From positions 210,745 to 274,744 of the forward strand of contig CALIKS010000001.1 in NCBI GenBank assembly GCA_938017985.1: 64,000 bases of DNA, written 5' to 3'. The notes below the pieces were generated by a model, which worked only from the letters and a program-made list of their open reading frames with translations, ran no database searches and had not been told where the DNA came from. Numbering within the stretch: the stretch's first letter is position 1; each line of letters opens with the position of its first letter. A program made the translations under genes and the position numbers. Source of the DNA: an uncultured archaeon (lineage in GTDB: Archaea > Thermoproteota > Nitrososphaeria_A > Caldarchaeales > Calditenuaceae). Below are positions 47,663 to 57,650 of this stretch, in pieces.

Positions 47663-50494
47663 TTGCTAGAAGATTTAGAAAAATTACTTGCTAAACCCGT
47701 CATAGATGCGATTAAAGAAAGATTCGGCGAACTTACAGAGGCGCAAAAGACCGCTATTCCATACATATTAAAAGGAGAAGACATACTTCTCATGACACCA
47801 ACAGGGACTGGAAAGACGGAAGCAGCTCTTTTACCTATTCTGAGCATCTTGATTATGAATCGAGACATAAAACCCATCTCTACTCTGTACATCACTCCTC
47901 TCAGAGCTTTAAATAGGGACTTGCTTGACCGCATAGATTGGTGGTGTCAAAGACTGGATATTACAGTCGCAGTAAGACACGGAGACACGTCTGAAAGAGA
48001 AAGAAGGGCACAGTCACTTAGTCCTCCTCAGATATTAATCATTACTCCTGAAGCCCTTCAATCTTTGTTGATTGGAAAAGTGTTAAGGAAATACTTAGCC
48101 AATGTTAGATGGATAATAATCGATGAGGCACATGAATTAGCAACTGATAAAAGAGGGGCTCAACTAGCAGTAGCTCTTCGTAGATTGAGAAAAATAACTA
48201 CGCAAGATTATCAAATCATAGGAATTTCTGCCACCGTTGGTAGTGCAGAAGAAGTCGGCAAGTTCTTAGTGGGCTCAACGAAGCAATGTAAAGTATTGAG
48301 TATCCCAATGCCACGCGAAACAATAATAACTCTACTCTTCCCTGTTCCTTCCGAATCTGATAAAGAGCTGGCAAACTATTTAGGAGTAGCTCCTGACGTC
48401 GCTGCCAGGCTTAGAGTAATTAAGGAACTGGTTGAAAAACACTCATCAACACTTATCTTTACTAATACTAGACCACTAGCTGAAATTTTAGCTAATAGAT
48501 TTAAGGCATGGCTAGAAACGTTTCCTGTTTCTATTCATCATGGATCATTATCACGTGATAGGAGACTACACGTTGAACGTGAATTAAAATATGGACAGCT
48601 TCACGGATTAATATGTACCTCTAGTCTAGAAATGGGCATAGACATTGGACGAATAGAACTATGCATTCAATACAATTCACCTAGAGAAGTTACAAGAATT
48701 ATACAACGAGTAGGTAGGAGTGGTCATAAGATAGGGGGAACAGCTAAAGGCGTAATTATCGTAATGGATTCTGACGATGCACTCGAAGCTATGGTTATTT
48801 CTAAACGAGCGAAGGCCGGACTCTTAGAGCCAACAGTAATACTGAAAAATAGCCTAGACGTTGTTCAGCACCAGATTGCTGGTCTACTCTTAGAATATTC
48901 TCGCTTAAGAATTGATGAAATACTCGCACTTCTTAAGGAGACATATAACTACAAAGATTTTAGCCAAGAAATGCTTCAAGAAGTCTTGGATTTTATGTCA
49001 AGTATAGGACTTGCGAAGATAGACAAGGCAGGAAACGTAATGCGTCCGAATAATCAGAAAAGACTGTTCGAATACTACTTCAATAACCTATCAATGATAC
49101 CTGAAGAAAAGCAATATCTAGTAATAAATATAGAAAACAATGAACCTGTTGGGATTCTTGATGAGAGTTTTGTAGCGGAATATGGAGAGGTTGGAGTCAA
49201 ATTCATTCTTGCAGGAAGAGCATGGATAATTGCAAGCATGTCAGGTGAGAGAATATATGTATCGCATACCAAGGAAGGGGAGGGAGCCGTACCATCTTGG
49301 GTTGGAGACGAGATACCTGTCCCTCATGAAGTAGCAATCGAGGTAGGAGAAATTAGGCGTAGATACGTCGAGATGTTAAGTCGTGGGTACAGCAGCGAAA
49401 AAGCAATTTCCCTCCTGTCATCAGAATATGAAGTGCAGCCCGATGTCATGGCGAGAAGCCTAAGGGAAGTAGATGCACATATCAAGTTAAAAATCCCTGT
49501 ACCGACCGATAGAGAAGTATTGATTGAAAAAGCAGGAGACTTTGTCGTCCTCCATTTATGTGGAGGACTCAAAATTAATAGAACGATAGGCCGCATTTTA
49601 TCAGTTTACTTGGCTGAAAAAGTAGGAGCGCCAGTTAGCTTAGTTTCTGACCCTTACAGAGTAGTTTTAAAGTCAAAACATATAGATCATGAATTAATAC
49701 TAGAAGCCTTAAAAGAACAATTCACTGAGGAACAATTAATACATTCAGTTGAGACATCGAATATTTTTAAGAGACGACTCATCCACATAGCTCGTAAAAT
49801 GGGCATAGTAGAAAAAGAAGCCAGCCTATTAGACATAGGTACTCAACAACTAGTCTTAAGCCTCAGAGACAAAGCTCCATATAAGGAAGCACTTAACTTT
49901 ACATTGGTATCGGACTATGACTGGGAAGGAGCTAAGAGAATATTAGAAATGATAAGAGATGGGCACATTAGTGTCTCAACATACGTATCAACTACTCCGA
50001 GCCCATTAGCAACTTTGACAATAAATCGTTATCTTTATGAATTTGAAATATTTACACCCGAGAGGCTACATAAAGTCATTATTAATGCAGTTAAAGGAAG
50101 GTTATTCGCTGAAAGGGTCACGCTAGTCTGCACGTCATGTTACTTATACACCCAAGATGTCGAGGTAGGAGAAATTGAAGAACGGCCAGAATGTAAAAAC
50201 TGTGGTTCACGTAGACTTGGAGTCTTTAAACACGACATGCATTATTCGGATTTATTAATCAATAAAAGGGGAAAATCACTTTCCTTAGAAGAAAAAAGAC
50301 TGGCTAGAGAGATAGAAAAAACTGCAAGTCTAGTAGAGAAGTATGGAAAGTCAGCAATCGTCGCATTTGCTGGAAGAAACTTAACGCTAAAAATGGTTGA
50401 AGAAATACTATCAAAAGAATCTAATGTTAGTCCAAAATTAATAGAATTAATAATTGAGGCTGAAAAGAAAAGATTGCTAGAGCTTTTCAAATAA
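47663..50494 (+). CDS. lhr: Lhr-type DEAD/DEAH superfamily 2 helicase
   Basis: LLMTPTGTGKTEAALLP, DEAHEL, GISATVG, TSSLEMGIDIG, QRVGRSGH; long C-terminal Lhr extension; zinc-knuckle CTSC..CKNC. Confidence 0.95.
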   Translation: MLEDLEKLLAKPVIDAIKERFGELTEAQKTAIPYILKGEDILLMTPTGTGKTEAALLPILSILIMNRDIKPISTLYITPLRALNRDLLDRIDWWCQRLDITVAVRHGDTSERERRAQSLSPPQILIITPEALQSLLIGKVLRKYLANVRWIIIDEAHELATDKRGAQLAVALRRLRKITTQDYQIIGISATVGSAEEVGKFLVGSTKQCKVLSIPMPRETIITLLFPVPSESDKELANYLGVAPDVAARLRVIKELVEKHSSTLIFTNTRPLAEILANRFKAWLETFPVSIHHGSLSRDRRLHVERELKYGQLHGLICTSSLEMGIDIGRIELCIQYNSPREVTRIIQRVGRSGHKIGGTAKGVIIVMDSDDALEAMVISKRAKAGLLEPTVILKNSLDVVQHQIAGLLLEYSRLRIDEILALLKETYNYKDFSQEMLQEVLDFMSSIGLAKIDKAGNVMRPNNQKRLFEYYFNNLSMIPEEKQYLVINIENNEPVGILDESFVAEYGEVGVKFILAGRAWIIASMSGERIYVSHTKEGEGAVPSWVGDEIPVPHEVAIEVGEIRRRYVEMLSRGYSSEKAISLLSSEYEVQPDVMARSLREVDAHIKLKIPVPTDREVLIEKAGDFVVLHLCGGLKINRTIGRILSVYLAEKVGAPVSLVSDPYRVVLKSKHIDHELILEALKEQFTEEQLIHSVETSNIFKRRLIHIARKMGIVEKEASLLDIGTQQLVLSLRDKAPYKEALNFTLVSDYDWEGAKRILEMIRDGHISVSTYVSTTPSPLATLTINRYLYEFEIFTPERLHKVIINAVKGRLFAERVTLVCTSCYLYTQDVEVGEIEERPECKNCGSRRLGVFKHDMHYSDLLINKRGKSLSLEEKRLAREIEKTASLVEKYGKSAIVAFAGRNLTLKMVEEILSKESNVSPKLIELIIEAEKKRLLELFK

Positions 50495-50510
50495 GCATTT
50501 TATCTCCGGG

Positions 50511-51116
50511 TCAAGGAGACTCTTTATTAAGAGTACTGTTTAGACTTTTTTCTTGCTCAGTAATATTTAAGAATGCTTTTAGCAGTTCTTGTTTATCAAC
50601 CTCAACTTTTGTTCTCCAGCCAATTGATACTGTACCATCATCATTCTTTATTAGATAACCCCTTCTTGACAATCTCTCTAAAATTGCTTCGACACGCCAT
50701 TTTTGGTACTTTGTTTCTAGCATTTCAACTATTTCTTTATAATTGGCTTTTTCATTCTTGGTAAAGAGATATGCAAGGGTTGCAGATAAGACGGCTAGTT
50801 CGTCAAGACTATATCCGAGAGTTGGGATGTCAGAGATGTTTAAAGGCTCAGATAACACAACGTAAAACCTAGCCCTATCTAAATCATTCTCTTCTGATTT
50901 TTGGTCATATACAATCCTTACTTGCAACCCAATATCTTTAAGCCTTGAATTTAGGCTCTCAATAATTTTGGGATAATTCTTTCCTAATCGTCTTTTAAGT
51001 TCCCATCCCCTTACTCCTGGAAGCCGATGCCCAGAAGCGACCATTAATGATAGGGCAGTAGATAACTTCTTTTCTAGTCTTTTTAACTCCTCATCAGTCT
51101 TACTCATTCCGACCAC
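50511..51116 (-). CDS. KITE-type tandem winged-helix protein (ScpB/Nse3-MAGE-like)
   Basis: YPKIIESLNSRLKDIGLQVRIVYDQ...ARFYVVLSEPL followed by DELAVLSATLAYLFTKNEKANYKEIVEML...LSRRGYLIKNDDGTVSIGWRTKVEVD; operon with SMC-like gene. Confidence 0.6.
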   Translation of the reverse strand: MVGMSKTDEELKRLEKKLSTALSLMVASGHRLPGVRGWELKRRLGKNYPKIIESLNSRLKDIGLQVRIVYDQKSEENDLDRARFYVVLSEPLNISDIPTLGYSLDELAVLSATLAYLFTKNEKANYKEIVEMLETKYQKWRVEAILERLSRRGYLIKNDDGTVSIGWRTKVEVDKQELLKAFLNITEQEKSLNSTLNKESP

Positions 51117-51849
51117 CTAGATTAATAACTAATGAAAATTTCCTTTCCTCCATCTTTTCCGGCTTTGATATTCTTATGAATATTTTACCATCAAGAGGTC
51201 TTACTTTCACCTCAACTTCTCCACTGCTGATTAGAAAGCTAAGAAGATAAGCCCTCTCAAACTTAGCATCTATACTTTCACTATCAATAAACTCCCAATA
51301 ATTAATCCAGTTTGGATATTTTTCAGCTAATTCCTTACGGATAATATTCAATTTATTTTCAATTACTGGTTCTTCCTCAAAAATGTATAGAGGCTCGCTT
51401 TGTAATTCAATACTTTGTAAATAATTATCATTAATTCTATTTTTTGTTGGAAGAGAAATAAAATGTTCATATCCTCTTAAAAGTAGGGGAATTGTTATCT
51501 GCTCTATCCTAACAATGGGCCTCCAAGCTAATAGAAGTGCTTGAACTAGATCCACAGTAGACGAAGATATGACTTTAGAAAAAATTATACTGCTATCAAT
51601 GAATAATGATCCCGCCCTCTCCCTTACCCACTTCTGCTGCACGCCTAGTACAATAGAAATTCTATAGAGAGTTTCTGCGTCTAGTATTACTGTTTCTGTA
51701 TCCTTGTATTTCTCAATAATCTCCCGTAACCTGTCTAATAAGCTCATGATGTTTATGCTAAATGGTTCTATACGCTGATCTGCTATATTGTCAAGAACAT
51801 TAATGAATCTTAAAAGTTCTTGCTTTGCTAAAACTATCTCGCTAACCAC
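51100..51849 (-). CDS. Kleisin-like (ScpA/Nse4-like) protein
   Basis: Sits between the SMC-like and KITE-like genes; C-terminal FERAYLLSFLISSGEVEVKVRPLDGKIFIRI resembles kleisin winged helix. Confidence 0.55.
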   Translation of the reverse strand: MVSEIVLAKQELLRFINVLDNIADQRIEPFSINIMSLLDRLREIIEKYKDTETVILDAETLYRISIVLGVQQKWVRERAGSLFIDSSIIFSKVISSSTVDLVQALLLAWRPIVRIEQITIPLLLRGYEHFISLPTKNRINDNYLQSIELQSEPLYIFEEEPVIENKLNIIRKELAEKYPNWINYWEFIDSESIDAKFERAYLLSFLISSGEVEVKVRPLDGKIFIRISKPEKMEERKFSLVINLGGRNE

Positions 51850-53589
51850 TTAGTCTTCCCCTTCTTGAATCACAAAGGATCTTCCTGAAACGTTTTGAAC
51901 GAGTATTATATTCATTTCCTCGGTGACTTGAATCTTGCTGGGCGTAATAAGTAAATATTGAGTATTTGGATATTTTTTAGCAGTTGAGAGAAGAATCTTC
52001 ATCATCAGTTCTTTATTAAGTGGATCCAAATGGACATCAAACTCGTCTACAGCTCTAATAGTTGATTTCATGTAGCTTTGTAAAGCTAATAAAAATGCAA
52101 GAGTAGCAACTACTCTTTCGCCCCCACTATGCATATGAGAGTCTAAAATAGTCGGATCGCTGCCTCTAAAACCAACATGTAGCTCAATGCTTGCTGTTGA
52201 GAGATCATCCAAATCCTTTAGTAATATATTGCCTCTCGCACCTATTGTAGATAGAATTTCCTGAAAAGTTGGCTCAACTTTTGAGATTATTTCTCTTAAT
52301 TTATTTCTCCAAACATCCTTTCTTTTATTTACTTCATCCAAAGCACGTTTTACATTTTCGTATATTTCCTCAGCCTTCCTCTTAATTTCAGTATACTTTG
52401 AGTCCGCTATTAAAAACATGTTTTCAGCCTCGTGCGATACAGTCCCGACTGAGGCGATCTGTAAAGTCGTAAGCCTAATTTCCTCAAGTACTTCATGTGG
52501 GTCTCTGTTTGAAATAATTCGTTCACCTTTTTCGAGCGCCTGCTTAGTATTCTGTTCCAATTCGCTGTTTAGCTTGTTAATCTCTCTAGCTAGCTCTTCC
52601 AGCTCTTTTTCTATCTGTTTTTTCCTAAACTCGGCTGCACCTTTTAGAGCAGCTGACTCAATAAGCTCATCTACATATTTTAAAATCTCGATTATCGGCA
52701 AGTTATTCTCTATACTACTTTTTACAGATTCCCTTATCATTGATATTTCTTGAAATTTGTTAACAATCTCAATTTCTAATTGTTCATCTTCTTTTTGTAA
52801 TTTTTCTTTCATTTTTATTTTTCTTTCAATTTCGTCCTCAATTCTTTTTACTAAACACCAAGCGTATTCTTTTTCTAGTTCTCTTCTCCTTGATTCGAGA
52901 AATCTTATTTTTGATAGTTTCTCTAATTCCGATCTCCAATATTCTACTGAGGCTTCTGCCTCAGCGAGTATCTTTTTTATGTTATTACTTTCAGACATAA
53001 GTGCTCTTAGCCTTGCCTCTGCTTCTACAATTCGCTCTCGTAGCAGTGAAATACCAATAGCATCCTCGACCATTTGGAGCTTTTCAACGTTATTTCTTGC
53101 GGCAAAATTTTCTATCATGTTTTGATGCATTATTATGAGCATGTTATTGGGGTTTATTCCAATACTCTTTAATAGTTGATCAACCTCAGCTTTCGTCCTG
53201 AATCTATTATTGACGTAATGCCAGTATTCACCTGTCTTTTTTATATATCTAGTTATTGCTATCGTATCTGAATTTATACTTCTTATTGGTCTTTTGTCAC
53301 CTACTAGAGAATTATCAAACATGACAGTTACTCTTGCCACTTCTTTACCTCGCTGAATTAAGTCACTCAATTTTTCTGCTCTTTCCGTATATGTCTGTCC
53401 CAATGCTACGGCTATTCCGAGGAGTATTGATGATTTTCCTGAACCATTAGGCCCAGTTATGATGTTTACTCCTTTATTGAGCTTTATTCTGGAGTATTCG
53501 TGGGACATGAAGTTTTCTAAAATGACTTCACGTACATACGTCCCAGTAGTCGTTAGGGTTTCGGCCTGAACAGCGCGGGTTCTATCCAT
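51850..53589 (-). CDS. Short SMC5/6-like ATPase (579 aa)
   Basis: LENFMSHEYSRIKLNKGVNIITGPNGSGKSSILLGIAVALGQ; signature HSGGERVVATLAFLLALQ; Walker B IRAVDEFDVHLDPLNKE; TQYLLITPSKI. Confidence 0.85.
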   Translation of the reverse strand: MDRTRAVQAETLTTTGTYVREVILENFMSHEYSRIKLNKGVNIITGPNGSGKSSILLGIAVALGQTYTERAEKLSDLIQRGKEVARVTVMFDNSLVGDKRPIRSINSDTIAITRYIKKTGEYWHYVNNRFRTKAEVDQLLKSIGINPNNMLIIMHQNMIENFAARNNVEKLQMVEDAIGISLLRERIVEAEARLRALMSESNNIKKILAEAEASVEYWRSELEKLSKIRFLESRRRELEKEYAWCLVKRIEDEIERKIKMKEKLQKEDEQLEIEIVNKFQEISMIRESVKSSIENNLPIIEILKYVDELIESAALKGAAEFRKKQIEKELEELAREINKLNSELEQNTKQALEKGERIISNRDPHEVLEEIRLTTLQIASVGTVSHEAENMFLIADSKYTEIKRKAEEIYENVKRALDEVNKRKDVWRNKLREIISKVEPTFQEILSTIGARGNILLKDLDDLSTASIELHVGFRGSDPTILDSHMHSGGERVVATLAFLLALQSYMKSTIRAVDEFDVHLDPLNKELMMKILLSTAKKYPNTQYLLITPSKIQVTEEMNIILVQNVSGRSFVIQEGED

Positions 53590-53729
53590 TCTATAATCAT
53601 TACATAGAATCTCATATATAGACTTCCCACGTTCACAACTATTTTAAAATACATCTTTATATTGTCGAATATTATCTATTAATGGTTAAATTCAATTGTT
53701 TATAAATATATACTACAGGGCAAACTAGC

Positions 53730-54179
53730 ATGGAAATAGACATTAAAACTACACTCGAGAGATTCAGGAGATTCATTATTTATAATACTTGCCTTTCCTT
53801 CATCCCTAAGGGCTACCTAAAAGACCCGTCAATATTTCCGGAGAGAAGCACAGATAAGGGAGAAATTTACGTCGAAGCAGCTAGCAAAGTCGAATTGGCC
53901 AAGATTCGCGACCTCACATTTGTGAAGGCTGCTGACATATTGGGAATAATATATCGATCCAAAACTGGTAACACATATCTAAAATGGCGACAAATTAAGG
54001 GAAGCATTGGTAGATTAACTGGCGTAGCTTCGCCTAACTCAATAGTAAATCTAATCGAGGCGAAAGTGATTACTAGAGAATATGTTGAAGAAGCATTAAA
54101 GGGAATGTCTGGACACTCATCCATGTCTAGAGCATCAAGCTCTATGAGTGCTGATACCACTAGAGAGTCTTCTCAGTAG
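53730..54179 (+). CDS. Hypothetical 149-aa protein with Ser-rich tail
   Basis: ATG-initiated; divergent from SMC-like operon; TATA-like TATAAATATATA upstream. Confidence 0.55.
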   Translation: MEIDIKTTLERFRRFIIYNTCLSFIPKGYLKDPSIFPERSTDKGEIYVEAASKVELAKIRDLTFVKAADILGIIYRSKTGNTYLKWRQIKGSIGRLTGVASPNSIVNLIEAKVITREYVEEALKGMSGHSSMSRASSSMSADTTRESSQ

Positions 54180-54668
54180 TAATTTACACCTACTGCAAGG
54201 ATGCTCGTTTTTATTATCAGTATCCATTATAGTGTTGCTAAAATACATAACACATTTGTCGTCAGCACAGTGCTTAAGTCCAAGTAAATGACCCACCTCA
54301 TGTGAAATTTCTTTTCTTAATCTACTGATATAGACTTTCTCGTTCTGGTTTCTGAGCCTAAATAAGGAGACTATAGCGATATTTCTATATGCTAATCCGA
54401 AACAGAAATTAAAGTTATTAATGTAGAGATCAAACTCAGTCAGCCATACTGTAGGTAATTTTGTATCCTTTAATACTCTTAGATATCCAAGCAGTTTAAT
54501 CCCATTGACTTGATTTCTATTTTGATCGATGAAATATCTGCCTTTATCCTCATTAATTGTCTCTACTTGTACTTCGAGTCCATAAATAGTTCTTAGTGTG
54601 TCGGATGCTTCCGCTAGTTCTCTTTCCATCCATCTTGGCGCAACAATGACTGCGTCCATCTCAAACAT
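54135..54668 (-). CDS. amzA: Archaemetzincin metalloprotease
   Basis: HEVGHLLGLKHCADDKCVMYFSNTIMDTD..CSRCK. Confidence 0.95.
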   Translation of the reverse strand: MFEMDAVIVAPRWMERELAEASDTLRTIYGLEVQVETINEDKGRYFIDQNRNQVNGIKLLGYLRVLKDTKLPTVWLTEFDLYINNFNFCFGLAYRNIAIVSLFRLRNQNEKVYISRLRKEISHEVGHLLGLKHCADDKCVMYFSNTIMDTDNKNEHPCSRCKLLLRRLSSGISTHRA

Positions 54669-54703
54669 AAATGCTACTGGTTAGGATAAATATTTATGTA
54701 CAA

Positions 54704-55279
54704 ATGACAGAGATATTATTCATCGCCGGGACGCCTGGTACTGGCAAAACAACGTTAGGACGTATTCTGAGTGAAAAAACAGGTTTAAAGTTTATTGAGA
54801 TAAGAGAATTAATTGGTCACAATAAATTAGATGTAGAATTAGAGATTGATGCGAGAACACTCTCTATTCGTGCTGGGAAAATGCTTCGAAGATTATCTTC
54901 AAAATCATTAGTGGCAACTCATATTGCTTTTAAACCCAGAGGAGTTAATGTTGAGAGAGTATTCGTGCTCAGACGTGATCCTTTCATGGTTATATCTTCA
55001 TTGCGGGATAGAGGATATTTAGAAGATAAAGTCCTAGAGAATGCTGAAGCAGAGTTTTTAGGAGTCGTATACTTCGAGATGCTTAAAAAATTTGGCCCAG
55101 AAAAAACTTGGCAGATAAACATAAGTAAAAGATCAATCGATGAGGCTGTTAATTTGTTAGTTAATGGTATCAATGGAGTCAACATAAACGAAGAAGTTGA
55201 TTGGATGAGTACTTTTGAGAAAGATGGCAGATTAGACGAATTATTAGCTTTGTTTTCCAAAAGGCTAAAATCTTTCTAA
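54704..55279 (+). CDS. AK6/Fap7-like adenylate kinase
   Basis: MTEILFIAGTPGTGKTTLGRILSEKTGLKFIEIRELI; VFVLRRDP; short AK6-like architecture. Confidence 0.85.
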   Translation: MTEILFIAGTPGTGKTTLGRILSEKTGLKFIEIRELIGHNKLDVELEIDARTLSIRAGKMLRRLSSKSLVATHIAFKPRGVNVERVFVLRRDPFMVISSLRDRGYLEDKVLENAEAEFLGVVYFEMLKKFGPEKTWQINISKRSIDEAVNLLVNGINGVNINEEVDWMSTFEKDGRLDELLALFSKRLKSF

Positions 55280-56308
55280 GTAATATGATGCTAGACTAGC
55301 TATGGCTTTAGCCATTTCTATTGTGCTCGATGAGCCGCCTAAATCATAGGTCACTGTTTTTCCTTCTCTAATTACTGATTCCGTTGCATTGAATATGCTT
55401 TGTGCATGTTTTTTATATCCGAGATATTCTAACATCCATGCTGCAGATAATATCATTGCGGTAGGATTTACTCTATATAGTCCTTTATATTTTGGTGCAC
55501 TTCCATGTGCGGGTTCAAACATTGCATATCTATCACCTATATTCGCAGAATAAATTAGTCCAATGTTACCCACAAGAGTGGAAGCAAGCTCTGAAATTAT
55601 ATCCATGAAAAGATTTGTACTAAGCAATACGCTCTGATTAAATCTTTGCGGGTTCTTTACGAGCTGCTGGGCCATATTATCAATGAAGTATTCTTCGAGC
55701 TCTATTCCTGGATATTCTTCAGCTACTTCACTCACTGCTTTCCAAAAAATACTATCAGTTAATCGTAAAACGTTTCTCTTTGTAATCGCTATGACTTTTT
55801 GGTATCCCCTTGACTTAGCTTGTTCAAAGGCTATCTTTGCAATTCTCATTGAGCCTCTTCTGCTAATCTTCCTTATGGCAATTCCTGTTTCATAGTCAAT
55901 CATAGCTTCAGCTCCTATGTAGAGTCCTTCTGTAGCCTCCCTAACACATAAAATTTCTATTTTTCCGAATGGTCCCTCTTTACCCTCAAAAGTCTTAATT
56001 GGTCTCAGATTAGCATAAAGATCCATCCTTCTTCTTATGGTGATAGCAACACTGCTGGGAGCATCAGGTTCTGGAGGAGTAGTAGTAGGGGCTTTCAAGC
56101 AGGCATCGCTATCAATGATTTCTTCCCAAGTCTCCTCGGGGATAAGAGTGGGCATCCTAGGTTTACCAGCTGATACCCACCATTCGTAACCTGCATTACA
56201 TATCTTAAATTCTATATCTGGTTTTACTTCATTTAAAACAAGTAGAGTAGCCTCTGTAAGCTCTGGTCCGACCCCATCGCCCTTAATTATGACTACCTTT
56301 TTTGTCAT
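55265..56308 (-). CDS. Isocitrate/isopropylmalate/homoisocitrate dehydrogenase family
   Basis: IKGDGVGPELTEA, YANLRPIKTF, RRGSMRIAKIAFEQAKSRG, GSAPKYKG. Confidence 0.9.
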   Translation of the reverse strand: MTKKVVIIKGDGVGPELTEATLLVLNEVKPDIEFKICNAGYEWWVSAGKPRMPTLIPEETWEEIIDSDACLKAPTTTPPEPDAPSSVAITIRRRMDLYANLRPIKTFEGKEGPFGKIEILCVREATEGLYIGAEAMIDYETGIAIRKISRRGSMRIAKIAFEQAKSRGYQKVIAITKRNVLRLTDSIFWKAVSEVAEEYPGIELEEYFIDNMAQQLVKNPQRFNQSVLLSTNLFMDIISELASTLVGNIGLIYSANIGDRYAMFEPAHGSAPKYKGLYRVNPTAMILSAAWMLEYLGYKKHAQSIFNATESVIREGKTVTYDLGGSSSTIEMAKAIASLASYYLERF

Positions 56309-56350
56309 TTTAATGCAATTTGTAATCAAGTAAAGAAATATTTTAGGATT

Positions 56351-56917
56351 TTAATTTCGCCATGGTTTCCTCTTCATCTTCAATCCGCATTTAGGACAAA
56401 ATATGTCTTTTATGTCGTACGTCTCATATTTGCACATTTCACAAACCATTTTCCACTGGATTAGTTGACTTATTCCTAAATACTTAATTCCTGACCATTT
56501 TATTTTAAAGGAGGCTGCAATGTTCTGTATTGAGTAGTCGTCGCTTATAATTGTGACATCAAGTCCTTGATCTTTAAGTTCAAGAGCCAGTGCAAGTATC
56601 TCTATATCAGTTTCTGATAAACTCCTTAACTCCCCTAATTCTGTAGACCTTTGCACGACTAGTTCTATGTATCTTTTTTGAGGAGAACAAAGATTCAACA
56701 TTCTTGATGCTACTAGTCCTTCAACTCTTGATTTCTGAATAATGCTTCCTCTTACTTCACTTACCACTGACTCGGTAGTGTATAATACACCCTCTCTCGG
56801 CTCAATTCCGCCAATCATGAAGGCTGAGGCGTCGAGAACATATACTTTTTTATCCTTTCCAACTGAGGCGTTTTCTGAGACGCTGGACAAACCAATTGAC
56901 ACCTGAAAGTCTAACAA
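56351..56917 (-). CDS. nob1: Nob1-like PIN-domain endoribonuclease with zinc ribbon
   Basis: VYVLDASAFMIGG, LSETDIEILALALEL, SDDYSIQNIA, CEMCKYETYDIKDIFCPKCGLKMKRK; start uncertain, internal GTG possible. Confidence 0.92.
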   Translation of the reverse strand: MLDFQVSIGLSSVSENASVGKDKKVYVLDASAFMIGGIEPREGVLYTTESVVSEVRGSIIQKSRVEGLVASRMLNLCSPQKRYIELVVQRSTELGELRSLSETDIEILALALELKDQGLDVTIISDDYSIQNIAASFKIKWSGIKYLGISQLIQWKMVCEMCKYETYDIKDIFCPKCGLKMKRKPWRN

Positions 56918-57650
56918 ACGCGGTATGGATATATGACTTTGATATCTCGATAAATGCGTCTCTGGAAATTCGTCTTAAGTAACCATCTATTAGTATTGAT
57001 GATTCTGATTTAGGTATCGAAATTGAGATTTTCTTGTTTGTTGAAAGAACGATAGGTGAAATATTTGTTAGCGACAGGACTGGATTTATAATGAAGCAGT
57101 CAAGCAAGTCATCTACAGCCGGCCCATGATTGGATAAATTATAAGCTGTTGATCCCAATGGCGTAGATACAATTATTCCATCTCCCACGAGTGTGAATAG
57201 TTTATTTCCGTCCATAGAAACAGTATACTCAATTATTTTACCAGGCATAACATTAGAAATATATGCTTCATTTATCGCGTCACCAATTTTTGCATCATTA
57301 AGCTTCACCTCCAATCTGATGTATCTTTCTATGTAGTACTCTCCTGTCAATATTTTTTCAACGGACTCTATTGCATTTTCCGGTCTACCCTCAGCTAAGT
57401 ATCCCCCCCTCCCATAAGATATAGCATATACAGGTGTCTCGGGCTCGGCTAAGTTATGAATAGCTGTCAGTATTGTACCATCACCTCCCAGTACTATGAG
57501 AATATCGCATGAGATTTGTGCGCCATTTACGACATCTTCCATGCTTAAACACTTGTATGGATAACCATATCTTTCTATCAGTCCGCAAATTTCACGAGCT
57601 TTATGAGCACTCTCAGGCTTTCTCAAAGTATGCACAACCGCTAACTCCAT
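56850..57650 (-). CDS. nadK: NAD kinase
   Basis: LIVLGGDGTILTAI, GDGIIVSTPLGSTAYNLSNHGPAVD. Confidence 0.95.
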   Translation of the reverse strand: MELAVVHTLRKPESAHKAREICGLIERYGYPYKCLSMEDVVNGAQISCDILIVLGGDGTILTAIHNLAEPETPVYAISYGRGGYLAEGRPENAIESVEKILTGEYYIERYIRLEVKLNDAKIGDAINEAYISNVMPGKIIEYTVSMDGNKLFTLVGDGIIVSTPLGSTAYNLSNHGPAVDDLLDCFIINPVLSLTNISPIVLSTNKKISISIPKSESSILIDGYLRRISRDAFIEISKSYIHTAFVRLSGVNWFVQRLRKRLSWKG

